DNA of 64,000 nt from NCBI GenBank assembly GCA_029251165.1, contig JAQXDW010000146.1, positions 16,001 to 80,000 of the forward strand. Reading direction: 5' to 3'. The notes beneath the pieces were generated by a model, which saw only the letters and a list, made by a program, of their open reading frames with translations, was not told where the DNA came from and searched no databases. Positions 1 through 7,988 of this stretch are shown here, piece after piece. This DNA is from Myxococcota bacterium. Its GTDB lineage: Bacteria > Myxococcota_A > UBA796. The stretch's first letter is position 1. The number at the start of each line of letters is the position of its first letter. Position numbers and translations under genes: made by a program.

Positions 1-2
1 AC

Positions 3-182
3 AGCCCAGAGCGGATCCACACCGCAGCTGACCGGTCTTCTTCCGATCCGTTTGACGTGGTCCTCCGCCACCTCATCACCATCGAGAGCGCAGCTGCGGC
101 CCGCCGGCGGGCTGTGAGAGAGGACGCCAGTCGTCGAGAAGCGCAGCTGTCGCTGTTTGACCGTCAGCTTCCCCTGTTCTGA
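3..182 (+). CDS. C-terminal fragment of a protein with two beta-clamp-binding-like motifs
   Basis: An open frame enters from the left edge and ends at TGA 180-182, giving 59 residues with no start in the window. The tail is charged and helical, then ends with QLSLF, a two-residue spacer and QLPLF directly before the stop. QL[S/D]LF is the established consensus of the peptide that docks DNA polymerases and repair factors (DinB, ImuB, DnaE, MutS) on the sliding clamp. I infer a DNA replication or repair protein, perhaps a Y-family polymerase or an ImuB-like factor. The rest of the protein is outside the window, so the family cannot be named. Confidence 0.6.
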   Translation, partial: SPERIHTAADRSSSDPFDVVLRHLITIESAAAARRRAVREDASRREAQLSLFDRQLPLF

Positions 183-345
183 GGCGCTCCCGCTCTGAAG
201 ATGGCGGGGGTGGTCCGTGCGTCGTGCGGAAGGGCGGATTGAGGTCCTGAATTTCTGGACATAAACTGTCCATATGGTTTTCGGATTCCTCCCGTAGTGG
301 AGTTGATTCATGCGATGGCACTGCGCCATCGCTCCGGAGGAGACC

Positions 346-1206
346 ATGAACGCACCCATCCACACCGGCCTCGCGCTCAGCGACCGCGCGACCCCTGCCG
401 ACGTCCTCGCCACCATCAACGAGGGCATCGACGCCGCCCTGCGGGCTGGCGAGCCGGCCTGGACTGGGGCCACCGGCGCCCTGATCGCGCGGTGTGTCTC
501 TCTCGATGCCTGCTTCTCCAGCGGCGAGGTCTCCGCCTGGATTCGAACCTATCGCCCCGACATTCGCTTCTCGGTCACCCGGAACGTCGGTCCCTACATC
601 CGCGCCCTGTTCTCCAGCGGTGCCCTCCCGCACTACAGCGCCGGACCGGTCGAGAAGCAGCGGCGAGAGACCGCCGGATACTCTAATGCTCCGGTCCACA
701 CTGCTGTCTTCGTCTATGGCCCCGGCAGCTTTGCGATCGCCACCCACCGCTTCGAGGTCATCGTGCCCGCCTCCGGCACCGCGATGCCTGACCTGCGCAG
801 CCTCCCCGCGATGCCGATCCAGTCCGCGACCCCGACTCAGCCGGTGCTCACCGCAGCACCTCGCGCGCAGCAGGGCAGCCCGGCGGTCGGTCGCGCGGTC
901 CTCTGCTTCAGCGGTGCCCCCACCGCCACCGTCCACACCGACCGCCGCCTGTGCGTGCCGCGCCGAGCATTCGAGGCCCTCGCAGGCTGTCAGCGGCGGA
1001 CGGTCCACGGCGGTGATGATGTCTACGTCGCCATCCGGGGCGATGAGATCGTCATCTCGCTCGACCCTCTCCAGGACAGCCGCAGGTACGCGCTGGTCTC
1101 CAGTCGCTGTCGGCTGCTGTTCACGACCGCCCTGCCCATCGGTGCCCACTACGCCATCGCGATCACTGTCGATGGCCTGAGGCTGGACATGTCCAGCGCG
1201 CTGTAG
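346..1206 (+). CDS. Hypothetical protein, 286 aa
   Basis: The ATG at 346 is chosen over an in-frame ATG at 310 because GGAGGAG lies just upstream of it. The product is soluble, Ala/Arg/Pro-rich, and shows no signal peptide or membrane segment. I do not recognise a family. An N-terminal alpha-helical part of about 130 residues is followed by a Pro/Ala/Gln-rich linker (about 150-180) and a C-terminal part rich in beta-strand patterns that alternates Val/Ile with Arg. It is followed after 12 bases by a small membrane protein gene on the same strand, so the two may share a transcript. Codon use looks like the neighbouring genes. Confidence 0.7.
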   Translation: MNAPIHTGLALSDRATPADVLATINEGIDAALRAGEPAWTGATGALIARCVSLDACFSSGEVSAWIRTYRPDIRFSVTRNVGPYIRALFSSGALPHYSAGPVEKQRRETAGYSNAPVHTAVFVYGPGSFAIATHRFEVIVPASGTAMPDLRSLPAMPIQSATPTQPVLTAAPRAQQGSPAVGRAVLCFSGAPTATVHTDRRLCVPRRAFEALAGCQRRTVHGGDDVYVAIRGDEIVISLDPLQDSRRYALVSSRCRLLFTTALPIGAHYAIAITVDGLRLDMSSAL

Positions 1207-1218
1207 CACGTTGGCTGC

Positions 1219-1611
1219 ATGAAACAGACGCTTATCCAGTTCATCGTCGCAGCGGTCGCCCTGGTGATCCTCGCAGCGGTTGTCTACAACGCCCAGAGCA
1301 CAGCCCCGTCTCCCGAGGCCGCTGCTGCTCCGGACCCCGCCCCCGTCAAGAATCTCATCCTGACCCATGAGCCTGTCTTCATCCCAGCATCCCATGCCGA
1401 CATCGGGCTGCAGCAGATCACGGGCAGCGCGCCTGATACCGTCGCGGCGAAGGATCCAGCCGAGCTGCCGACGACCGGAGAGCAGGAGGAGCCGAGCGCT
1501 GAGGGCGAGGAGGCGCTGGTGCCGATCAACATCACCATCGACGAAGAGATGTTCCTGCCCTCCACCAAGATGGGGCCGATCATCCCGACCCGAGCGGACG
1601 CGAACGAGTGA
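1219..1611 (+). CDS. Small single-pass membrane protein
   Basis: This 130-residue protein has one N-terminal hydrophobic segment (about residues 6-25) after a short positively charged start, followed by an Ala/Pro-rich and then acidic tail of about 100 residues. It is probably anchored in the inner membrane with the tail in the periplasm. No lipobox Cys is present. The TGA overlaps the GTG start of the downstream hydroxylase-like gene (GTGA), so translation of the two is probably coupled. I do not recognise a family; an accessory role for the downstream membrane enzyme is only an inference from the overlap. Confidence 0.7.
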   Translation: MKQTLIQFIVAAVALVILAAVVYNAQSTAPSPEAAAAPDPAPVKNLILTHEPVFIPASHADIGLQQITGSAPDTVAAKDPAELPTTGEQEEPSAEGEEALVPINITIDEEMFLPSTKMGPIIPTRADANE

Positions 1612-2366
1612 TCACTGCGCTGGCTTCGCTGGCCCTCCTCGCGGTGGTGTTCATCCCGCTGGAGAAAGTGTTTGCCGCAGTCAAGCAGCCGATCCTGCAC
1701 GCCGCTACGCTGACGGATCTGGCCTTCTTCTTCGGGCAGAGCCTGCTGTGGTCGGGGCTGACCATTGTCGCACTGCGGCTCCTCATCGCGCCGCTCGGCG
1801 CTCCCCTGGCGCCTGCGGTGGCGTCGCTGCCGTGGGGGGTGCAGGCCGCTGGGGTCGTTCTGGTGGGCGATCTGGTGGTGTACTGGGCGCATCGACTGTC
1901 GCATCGGATCCCGCTGCTGTGGCGGTTTCATCGCGTCCACCACACCCCGACCCGCATGGACTGGCTCGCAGCACACCGCGAGCACCCCATCGACGGACTC
2001 TGGACCCAGCTCTGGCTGAACCTCCCCGCGATCCTCGTGGGGTTCCCCATCGCCACCATCGCTGGCGTGGCGGTCTTTCGTGGGGCCTGGGGCATGCTGA
2101 TTCACAGCAACACCGCGCTGCGTCTGGGGCCCCTCCGCTACCTCATCGGTGCGCCCCGACTCCATCACTGGCACCACGATCTCCACAGCGGCGGGCGACA
2201 CAACTTCGCCAACCTGTGTCCGCTGATGGATCTCTTGTTTGGAACCTTCTACGAGCCGGATGTTGAGCCCCACGACTACGGAACCATCGAGCATACCCCC
2301 CGTGGCTACCTCGGCCTCTTGATCGGTCCGCTGCTGCCCGCTCGGCTGCGTCGACAGCTCCCCTGA
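1608..2366 (+). CDS. Fatty acid hydroxylase / sterol desaturase family membrane protein
   Basis: The 252-residue product is polytopic and carries the histidine clusters of the membrane di-iron hydroxylase superfamily: HRLSHR near residue 88, HRVHH near 102, and RLHHWHHD near 183-190. In this family the histidines bind two irons that oxidise lipid substrates such as sterols, carotenoids, alkylglycerols or fatty acids; which substrate applies here is unknown. The GTG start overlaps the upstream stop by four bases. The length fits the family, whose members usually have 240-300 residues. Hydrophobic segments occupy roughly residues 1-25, 40-85 and 130-160. Confidence 0.85.
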   Translation: MITALASLALLAVVFIPLEKVFAAVKQPILHAATLTDLAFFFGQSLLWSGLTIVALRLLIAPLGAPLAPAVASLPWGVQAAGVVLVGDLVVYWAHRLSHRIPLLWRFHRVHHTPTRMDWLAAHREHPIDGLWTQLWLNLPAILVGFPIATIAGVAVFRGAWGMLIHSNTALRLGPLRYLIGAPRLHHWHHDLHSGGRHNFANLCPLMDLLFGTFYEPDVEPHDYGTIEHTPRGYLGLLIGPLLPARLRRQLP

Positions 2367-2427
2367 GCGCGTCCTTGCCGGCATGTTTTGTCAGTCCCCA
2401 ACCCCAATTCTCAACGGAGAGACCAAG

Positions 2428-2643
2428 ATGAACATCAACAACGCTGTGGACAAGAAGTACGAGGACAAGTCCCTCACCGAGCTCGCCGATGCCCCGATCG
2501 CTGCCCTGCAGGGGGTCAGTGATCGTCAGGCGCAGCTCCTTCAGGAGGCCTTCCGCATCAAGACCATCCGCCAGCTCGCCAACCTCAAGTACGTGCGCTG
2601 GGCCCAGGCCATCGTCGCCCTGGCTTCCACGGAAGAAGACTGA
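2428..2643 (+). CDS. Stand-alone helix-hairpin-helix-like small protein
   Basis: The ATG at 2428 follows a purine-rich ribosome-binding site (CGGAGAGA), and an upstream in-frame ATG at 2383 lacks one. The 71-residue product contains an ALQGVSD segment followed by a QLANLKYVRWAQAIV segment. This looks like the small helix-hairpin-helix-type modules that sense progress or bind nucleic acid or protein, but I cannot name the Pfam family. The same domain forms the N-terminus of the next gene, whose first residues match closely (MNINNA here, MNIDNA there). The pair therefore arose by duplication, with the downstream copy fused to a propeller. It ends in the acidic tail TEED. Confidence 0.8.
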   Translation: MNINNAVDKKYEDKSLTELADAPIAALQGVSDRQAQLLQEAFRIKTIRQLANLKYVRWAQAIVALASTEED

Positions 2644-2670
2644 TGGTTGCGAAACACTGGAGTATGAACC

Positions 2671-4155
2671 TTGAATATTGATAATGCTCTCAAGAAGGCT
2701 TACGAAGATCTTCCCGTCCGTCAGCTCCCCAGTCAGCACGTCACCGCGCTGCAGGGCATCAGCGACCGGATGGCGGACATGCTCAAGGATGCCTTTGGTG
2801 TCACCACCATCGCTGACCTCGCAAACCTGAAGTTTGCAGAGTGGGCACAGGCGATCGTCGAGCTGGCTCCCGCTGACAACTCCGATGCCCTCGCGCGTGA
2901 AGACGCGATCGCACAGCGTCTCGCGGGTGCCGCTGCCGCAGAAGCTGCTGCCGCTCAGCCGGCGGCCCCTGTGCAGGTCATCACCCCGACCATCACTCGG
3001 TCGAAGTCCAAGCAGGGCGACGTCCCGGCGCTCTGGCGCTTCACCAGTCGTGGCGCTGCGTTTGGCGTCTTCGTCGACGACAGCGGCTGCTGGATGGGCA
3101 ACCAGAAGGGCGAGATCTTCCTCCTCGACCACGACGCCGGCGTCATCAAGCAGTTCAAGCTGCCCAAGGGCGTCATGTGCCTGGTCGCGGACGGCACGTT
3201 CACCTACGCCGGCTGCGACGACGGCAACGTCTACGACCTCACCGGTGACCACCCAATGGTCGCCTACACCATCGAGAAGTCGGCCAATATCTACTGGATC
3301 GACATCATCGACGGTAGCCTCGGCGTCGGCGACTCCAAGGGCACGGTGGCGGCGTTTGACTTTGAGCAGCAGCCGCTGTTCAAGACCAAGTCCAATGGCT
3401 CCTCTTGCTGGATGATCCGCTGCGACAAGGACGCCGTCTACGTCGGGAATTCTTACGGTGTTGAGGCCCGCAGCTGGGCCGATGGCTCCGAGAAGTGGTC
3501 TCATCGGCTCAAGGGCGCCGTGCTCTTCGGCTGGCAGGAGGAGACCACCCTCTACGTGGGCTGCAAGAGCAAAGTCCACCAGCTCACCAAGGATGGCGTG
3601 GTCGGTCGCTCCTACGTCTGCGACCGCCCGGTGTTCTCCTGCTCCGCCTCTGAGGATGGCCGGTACGTCTTTGCCGGTGACAGTGCCGGCGACGTGTACT
3701 GCTTCGATGAGTCGGGAGACCGCCTCTGGAAGCTTCGCACCGACGCCTCCTCGGCGCTGTCCATGCAGTACCACCGCCAGCGGCTGTACGTGGTCACCTC
3801 CAGCGGCTCGCTCCTCTGCATCGATGCCAGCCCGGAGGGCATCGCCAAGGCAAAGGCTGGCACAGCCACCGCTGCGCGCAAGATCGCGGCTCCGACCACC
3901 GGTGCCCGGGTCGCGCGCAGCACGGTCGACGCCACCTCGGACTCCACCGGCAAGGTCATCGTCGAGTGCTACACGGATGGCGGCCGTCTCCGCGTTCGCC
4001 CGGTGTCTGCCGGCTATCACCACGACTGGCACATCCAGTTCCCGCGCGCGCTCCGTGCAGACGGCGTCAAGTTCGTTGTCGACGAGCTGGTCGAGTGCGG
4101 CAACTTCTACCGTGCCCGCGGCAGCATCAAGCACCTCGACAGCCCATCGCGCTGA
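2671..4155 (+). CDS. HHH-like domain fused to a PQQ/WD-type beta-propeller protein
   Basis: TTG at 2671 is the likely start: it has GGAG eight bases upstream, and the translation then aligns residue for residue with the upstream 71-residue paralogue. Residues 1-68 repeat that helix-hairpin-helix-like domain, residues 70-115 are an Ala-rich linker, and about 120-400 form repeated beta-blades with phrases such as GEIFLLDHD, GDVYCFDESG and GSLLCIDAS, typical of PQQ-like or quinoprotein propellers. A last module (about 425-490) contains GYHHDWHIQFPRALR and an FYRARGSI segment; I have the impression of similar tails in other propeller proteins but cannot name them. No signal peptide is seen, so it is probably cytosolic. 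A scaffold or sensor role is inference. Confidence 0.8.
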   Translation: MNIDNALKKAYEDLPVRQLPSQHVTALQGISDRMADMLKDAFGVTTIADLANLKFAEWAQAIVELAPADNSDALAREDAIAQRLAGAAAAEAAAAQPAAPVQVITPTITRSKSKQGDVPALWRFTSRGAAFGVFVDDSGCWMGNQKGEIFLLDHDAGVIKQFKLPKGVMCLVADGTFTYAGCDDGNVYDLTGDHPMVAYTIEKSANIYWIDIIDGSLGVGDSKGTVAAFDFEQQPLFKTKSNGSSCWMIRCDKDAVYVGNSYGVEARSWADGSEKWSHRLKGAVLFGWQEETTLYVGCKSKVHQLTKDGVVGRSYVCDRPVFSCSASEDGRYVFAGDSAGDVYCFDESGDRLWKLRTDASSALSMQYHRQRLYVVTSSGSLLCIDASPEGIAKAKAGTATAARKIAAPTTGARVARSTVDATSDSTGKVIVECYTDGGRLRVRPVSAGYHHDWHIQFPRALRADGVKFVVDELVECGNFYRARGSIKHLDSPSR

Positions 4156-4226
4156 GTCGCTCGGGCCGGGGACCGTGCTGCGGTCCGGTCCGTCACGCTG
4201 CTCGCTGTGCTGTCTGCTGAGGTCGA

Positions 4227-5804
4227 TCAGCTCAGGTTTTCATCCATCAGCGCACCCTCGATGATCTTCAGGAGCGCTCCGATCCCAAACGGCTTGGCGA
4301 TAAACCAGCTCTCGTTTGCGTTGAGGTTGTCCCCGTCCAGGGTGTAGCCGGACATGAACACCACGCGGCGCATGCCCAGGGCGGCCAGCTTTGTCGACAG
4401 CATCCAGCCGCCCATCTTCGGCATCACCATGTCGGTGAGCACCAGATCGATCGTGACGTGTTCCTCGGTGTATCGCGCCAGCGCCTCGTCACCGTTGACG
4501 GCAACGGACACCGTGTAGCCGGCGTTCTTCAGGGCCCGCTGGAGCAGCCTGCGCAGCACAAGCTCGTCTTCTACGACCAGCAGGTGTGCCTTGGTTTTCT
4601 CTTGTCGCACCGGGCTGTCCAATGCGAAGCGCTTGGAGCGCGGCAGGTAGAAGGAGAACGCATCCTGGCCGGTGCTCCACTCGCAGTCGGCGAAGCCGCC
4701 GCTCTGGCTGATGCTGTTGAGCACTGTCGCGAGGTCGAGGTCGGTCTTCTGAGGCGTGAAGACCGACTCGAAGATGCGTGTCTGTGCCGCTGCGCCTGCT
4801 CCCGAGCTGTCGCTGGAGAGCCGAACCTGGACGTACTCGCCAGGCTTTAGGTGCGGGCGGTGCGTGGCGAGCGCGCTGTCGGTCACGCTGTCGGTCACGC
4901 TGTCGATCACGCTGTTGGTCGTCTCGATGATCAGCGTGCCGCCTTCAGGCATGACCTCCCGGGTACTGAGCGCCAGGTTGATCAGCACCTGCTCGATCTG
5001 TGAGGGCGCGACGCTGACTTGCCACAGTCCGGGCTGGGGCTTGAGGTTTAGGTGAATGCTGGCGCCGACGATGCGGTTGAGGAGCTCGACGCGGCTGGAG
5101 AGGTGCGTGTTGAGGTTGATGATCTTCGGTGTGAGCTCTTGGGCATGGTGGATGCTGAGGAGCTGGCCGACCATCTGCTGGGCTTGCTGTCTGGTGTCTT
5201 GGAGCTCGCTGAGCATATCCTGGACAGCGCTGTCGGCGGCAAGGGCGTCAGCGAGGTGCCCTGTGCGTGTGCTGAGGGTGTTCATCAGGGTGTTCAGATC
5301 GCGCGCGATCTCGCCCGTCAGCTGCCCGATTGCTTCCAGCTCATGAGAACGCTGCGCCCGCAGAAGCAGCTGCTCTCGCTCTGTCTGCCGCTGCTTCTGC
5401 GATGCGACATCCTTGGTTATGTCGCGGTTGATGGAGAGGATACCGAGCGGCATGCCGGCTTCGTCGTGAACCATCGTGATGGATGAATGCACGGACAGCT
5501 CGTGGCCGTTCCGAGTCGTCTGGGTGACTTCACCACGCCAGAGGCCGTCTTGGAGGAACGCCCGGCGCACCTCCACACGAGACTGTGTGACGTACTGAGT
5601 GGGGATGAGGCTGGCAATCGGCATCCCGACGGCCTCCGCCGCAGTCCAGCCGTACATGCGCTCCGCCGCATCATTCCACTCTGTCACCACGAAGTGCAAT
5701 GTCATGATGAGCATCGCATCCTGGGCACTGTTGACGACGCTACGAAGCCCTAGTGTCGCAGACTGAAGCTCGCCCTCCGGTCTACGTTCCTTCTCTTTGT
5801 TCAT
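4227..5804 (-). CDS. PAS / degenerate histidine kinase / receiver hybrid protein
   Basis: The 525-residue protein has a PAS domain (about 16-130) and a dimerisation helix (140-215). An HATPase-like region (240-390) and a C-terminal receiver (405-518) follow. The receiver looks intact: the acidic pair near 412, phospho-acceptor Asp458 in LTDMVMP, and Lys504. The kinase half does not. Where relatives have the phospho-His (GGIAHDFNN), this protein reads GEIARDL, with Arg168. The N-box Asn is replaced (NLALSTREVMPEGG, Ser280), and the DTG-type G1 box and GLGLA-type G2 box are missing. It probably cannot autophosphorylate and may act as a PAS-linked scaffold or be phosphorylated on its receiver by another kinase. 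No transmembrane segment is seen. Confidence 0.85.
   Translation of the reverse strand: MNKEKERRPEGELQSATLGLRSVVNSAQDAMLIMTLHFVVTEWNDAAERMYGWTAAEAVGMPIASLIPTQYVTQSRVEVRRAFLQDGLWRGEVTQTTRNGHELSVHSSITMVHDEAGMPLGILSINRDITKDVASQKQRQTEREQLLLRAQRSHELEAIGQLTGEIARDLNTLMNTLSTRTGHLADALAADSAVQDMLSELQDTRQQAQQMVGQLLSIHHAQELTPKIINLNTHLSSRVELLNRIVGASIHLNLKPQPGLWQVSVAPSQIEQVLINLALSTREVMPEGGTLIIETTNSVIDSVTDSVTDSALATHRPHLKPGEYVQVRLSSDSSGAGAAAQTRIFESVFTPQKTDLDLATVLNSISQSGGFADCEWSTGQDAFSFYLPRSKRFALDSPVRQEKTKAHLLVVEDELVLRRLLQRALKNAGYTVSVAVNGDEALARYTEEHVTIDLVLTDMVMPKMGGWMLSTKLAALGMRRVVFMSGYTLDGDNLNANESWFIAKPFGIGALLKIIEGALMDENLS
4875..4922. repeat. In-frame 12-bp tandem repeat, about four copies
   Basis: Four consecutive 12-base units (gctgtcggtcac and close variants) lie inside the degenerate kinase gene. 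They encode a repeated Ser-Val-Thr-Asp (SVTD) tetrapeptide at about residues 297-311, in the position where an active kinase would carry its ATP-lid region. The length being a multiple of three keeps the frame. Confidence 0.9.
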
Positions 5805-5878
5805 CTCAGCATGGCCTGCCCTGCTGCTGTCGAAGTGATCATGTGGAATGACCTTTTCAAGGGTACCAGAGGTGGTGT

Positions 5879-6583
5879 TTAAGGAGCCAGCCGAAGCGGG
5901 AGGCGCACTGTGCCGGTGAGGTTGCTGAAGGGATGTCCAGAAGCTGCAGCCTGAAAACAGGCAATCGTTTCCGCCGGGAGCGCGCCAGAGACATGCGCAG
6001 ACTGTGCCACACCCCCAAGCACCTCAGTCACGATCTCTGCTTCTCCAGTGAAGCAGGGGCAGCCTGGGTAGAGCGTCTGCTGGTGGCAGCGTGAGAGCTT
6101 ACCGGGGAGGGGGTCAAGCAGGGCGGAGAGATCGCTGACTGGCGGGGAGATGTCTGGTGAGAGCATGCGCAGGAGGGTGTCTGGCCCCGTGCACGTGCAC
6201 TCCTCTGAGCGGGGGAGCGCGACGATGGGAGCTTCTGCGCAGGTGGGGCTGGGTGTACTGCCGCGCAGCCGGGCACTGACCACCACTTCTCTGCAGCGTG
6301 CTTGTCGCTCGCCGTCCGTGATCTGTTTGCAGAAGAGGTCGGTGGTGGGGAAGTACTGCTGGGTGACTCGGGAGAGCACTGCATCGCGGAAGTCTGGGCG
6401 CTGAATCTCTGCGAGCAGCGCCTGGCCCCGTGCTGGATCGGCGCAGAGCAGCGCCGGCAGCACCTCGCTGTAGCAGACATCACGCTTGCCTGAGGCTGGC
6501 AGTGCTGCGCAGTCTGCTGGGGCACTCCAGCTCACCGGTGGTGATGGGGGTGGATCGCATGCGAGGAGAAGAAGGAGGATCAT
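5879..6583 (-). CDS. Hypothetical lipoprotein, Cys-rich
   Basis: The ATG at 6583 gives a minimal lipoprotein leader (MILLLLLAC) with the lipobox Cys at residue 9 and a Pro-rich linker after it. A purine-rich GGAGG-like site is not obvious upstream, so the start rests on the lipobox. The 234-residue product contains about a dozen cysteines, consistent with disulfides in the periplasm or on the surface. I do not recognise a family. The gene is transcribed towards the degenerate kinase gene, 74 bases away, on the same strand. Confidence 0.65.
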   Translation of the reverse strand: MILLLLLACDPPPSPPVSWSAPADCAALPASGKRDVCYSEVLPALLCADPARGQALLAEIQRPDFRDAVLSRVTQQYFPTTDLFCKQITDGERQARCREVVVSARLRGSTPSPTCAEAPIVALPRSEECTCTGPDTLLRMLSPDISPPVSDLSALLDPLPGKLSRCHQQTLYPGCPCFTGEAEIVTEVLGGVAQSAHVSGALPAETIACFQAAASGHPFSNLTGTVRLPLRLAP

Positions 6584-6978
6584 CTGCGGCCTACAATACT
6601 CATCGATGAGAGCACAGAGTATTGAAGTCGACAATCCTGTGTGAAACCCATGTCTACAGAACAACATGCCTGACGGAGTCTTGGTGCATTACCATCGAGC
6701 CGGGTGCCCGCTTCACGCGGTGGCTGCCGCACGATCAGCCTGGGAGCGGTCGTTGGAGATCGGCTCTCTTTCCGCTGCAGCGCGGGTGCTGCCGCTCACC
6801 ATCCGCAGCCACACCTGAGCCCTGAGGTCGTCAGCTGGCTGAAGCTGCTCGCGCACCAGTGTGCTGAATGAGCCCGCGGGGCTGGTGTCCCGGCTCACTG
6901 TCTTCTCCGCCGGATGCGACCGGCAATTGTCATCGATGTCAGGTGAGCCTGTCTTGCTGTGCTGGATACAGGGGTCGG
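6584..6978. other. 395-bp spacer, possibly holding gene remnants
   Basis: No convincing gene. Two short overlapping frames on the + strand have protein-like composition. One, 6666-6818, includes the phrase SLEIGSLSAAARVL. The other ends at TGA 6869-6871 with PEVVSWLKLLAHQCAE. They are in different frames, so a frameshifted remnant is possible but unproven. The promoter of the lipoprotein gene to the left must lie in the AT-richer part around 6585-6665. Confidence 0.4.
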
Positions 6979-7524
6979 ATGAAGAAGAAGTCTCGCCGTC
7001 GCCGTGTCCGAACCCGCTCCCTGGAGAGCCTGCTCCGTGATGGTCACTGGGGTCAGCTGAGGCCGGGCATCTCTCGCCAGGCCGCAGCGAAGATCCTCGG
7101 GGTACCGCCGCGGTGGCAGCGCAGCACTGCCGAGCTGGCTGCGCTCCGTGCCGGAACCCCGGTCGCTGGCTGGGCCCTCTCGGAGGTGCTCCAGTACGAC
7201 GCCATCGAGCTGCACTTTACCGACGATCTGACCAGCCGCTGCATCCGCCTCTTCTGCGACAACCTCGACGCCCTGAGCATCGGCACGACCCTGCCGGTCG
7301 ATCCTGCGGGGTTCTCAGAGGGCATGACCGAGGCCGCGGTGCTGTCGCAGCTGTCGCGTGCGGGCTTGTCTGCGACGCGCACTGGCTTTCCACCCGCTCC
7401 CCGCCAGATCCGTCTGGTGCTGGAGAGCGGAGCCCGACTGGGGCTGACTGACGACCCTGCCTTCTTCGAGCCGAGCACCCCAGAGGCTGGGCATCGCTTG
7501 TTCTGTGTCGAGGTTGAGGCATAG
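6979..7524 (+). CDS. Hypothetical protein, 181 aa, basic N-terminus
   Basis: The ATG at 6979 starts a very basic N-terminus (KKKSRRRR) and is preferred to an in-frame ATG at 6868, whose extra 37 residues look non-coding. The body has two similar halves. Each begins with a G[I/F]S...A....L phrase, and the first runs on to a segment where a Tyr and acidic residues precede a hydrophobic-His-Phe strand (DAIELHF). This resembles small bacterial proteins in which a short helical part leads into such a strand, some of which sit near toxins, but I cannot assign a family. It stands alone on its strand. Confidence 0.65.
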   Translation: MKKKSRRRRVRTRSLESLLRDGHWGQLRPGISRQAAAKILGVPPRWQRSTAELAALRAGTPVAGWALSEVLQYDAIELHFTDDLTSRCIRLFCDNLDALSIGTTLPVDPAGFSEGMTEAAVLSQLSRAGLSATRTGFPPAPRQIRLVLESGARLGLTDDPAFFEPSTPEAGHRLFCVEVEA

Positions 7525-7571
7525 AAGCATGCAGTGGTCACCCCGACGTCGCCACACCACCAAGCGTGCGC

Positions 7572-7988
7572 TCAGCGGCCGAGGATATCCAGGATGGCCA
7601 TCTCCAGAGTTTTCCATGGAACTGGCTTATGAAGAATCGGGACGCCATCTGGAGCGAGCGGTTGACTGTCGTGTCCTGAGAGAAGCAAGAGACGCTTCTG
7701 CATTGGTGCTGAGAGCGCGTGATACACGCTGATACCATCCAGCAGGGGCATCTGAACATCACAAATAATTACGTCTACACTGGTCTGACTCAGTATCTGA
7801 AGGGCTTGTACGCCGCTATCTGCCTCTATCGATTCCATGCGGAGTGTGGATATAAGACGTCTGAAAGACCTTCTTACGGAGGCGTCGTCATCAACAATGA
7901 GTACTGTGCTTGACTTGGGACTGTCAGATTCCGCATCGCTTTTAGTCCCAGACAAGAGGGACTGTTTCGATTCTACTCGTAAGGACAT
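7572..7988 (-). CDS. Single-domain response regulator
   Basis: The ATG at 7988 has GGAGG close upstream on the minus strand; an in-frame ATG at 8018 has no ribosome-binding site. The 138-residue product is a CheY-like receiver after a Ser-rich tail of about 25 residues. It has the acidic cluster in LIVDDD, phospho-acceptor Asp77 in ICDVQMP, the conserved Ser/Thr in LLSG, and Lys121 in LHKPV. No output domain follows, so it must act by protein contact. No complete kinase adjoins it; the nearest is the degenerate kinase 1.8 kb away, and a partnership is speculation. Confidence 0.9.
   Translation of the reverse strand: MSLRVESKQSLLSGTKSDAESDSPKSSTVLIVDDDASVRRSFRRLISTLRMESIEADSGVQALQILSQTSVDVIICDVQMPLLDGISVYHALSAPMQKRLLLLSGHDSQPLAPDGVPILHKPVPWKTLEMAILDILGR

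Noticed and set aside
76..1395. Long minus-strand open frame, 439 codons
   Set aside because: It is antisense to the + strand genes at 346-1206 and 1219-1611, has Gly/Arg/Asp-rich non-protein composition and no ribosome-binding site.
2143..4134. Long minus-strand open frame, 663 codons
   Set aside because: It is a shadow of the propeller gene on the + strand, caused by high GC in third positions; no domain or start signal is seen.
4165..4235. Hairpins between the convergent propeller and pseudo-kinase genes as terminators
   Set aside because: A GC-rich stem (GGACCG...CGGTCC) is present, but no U-tract follows; it could be a chance structure in a GC-rich region.
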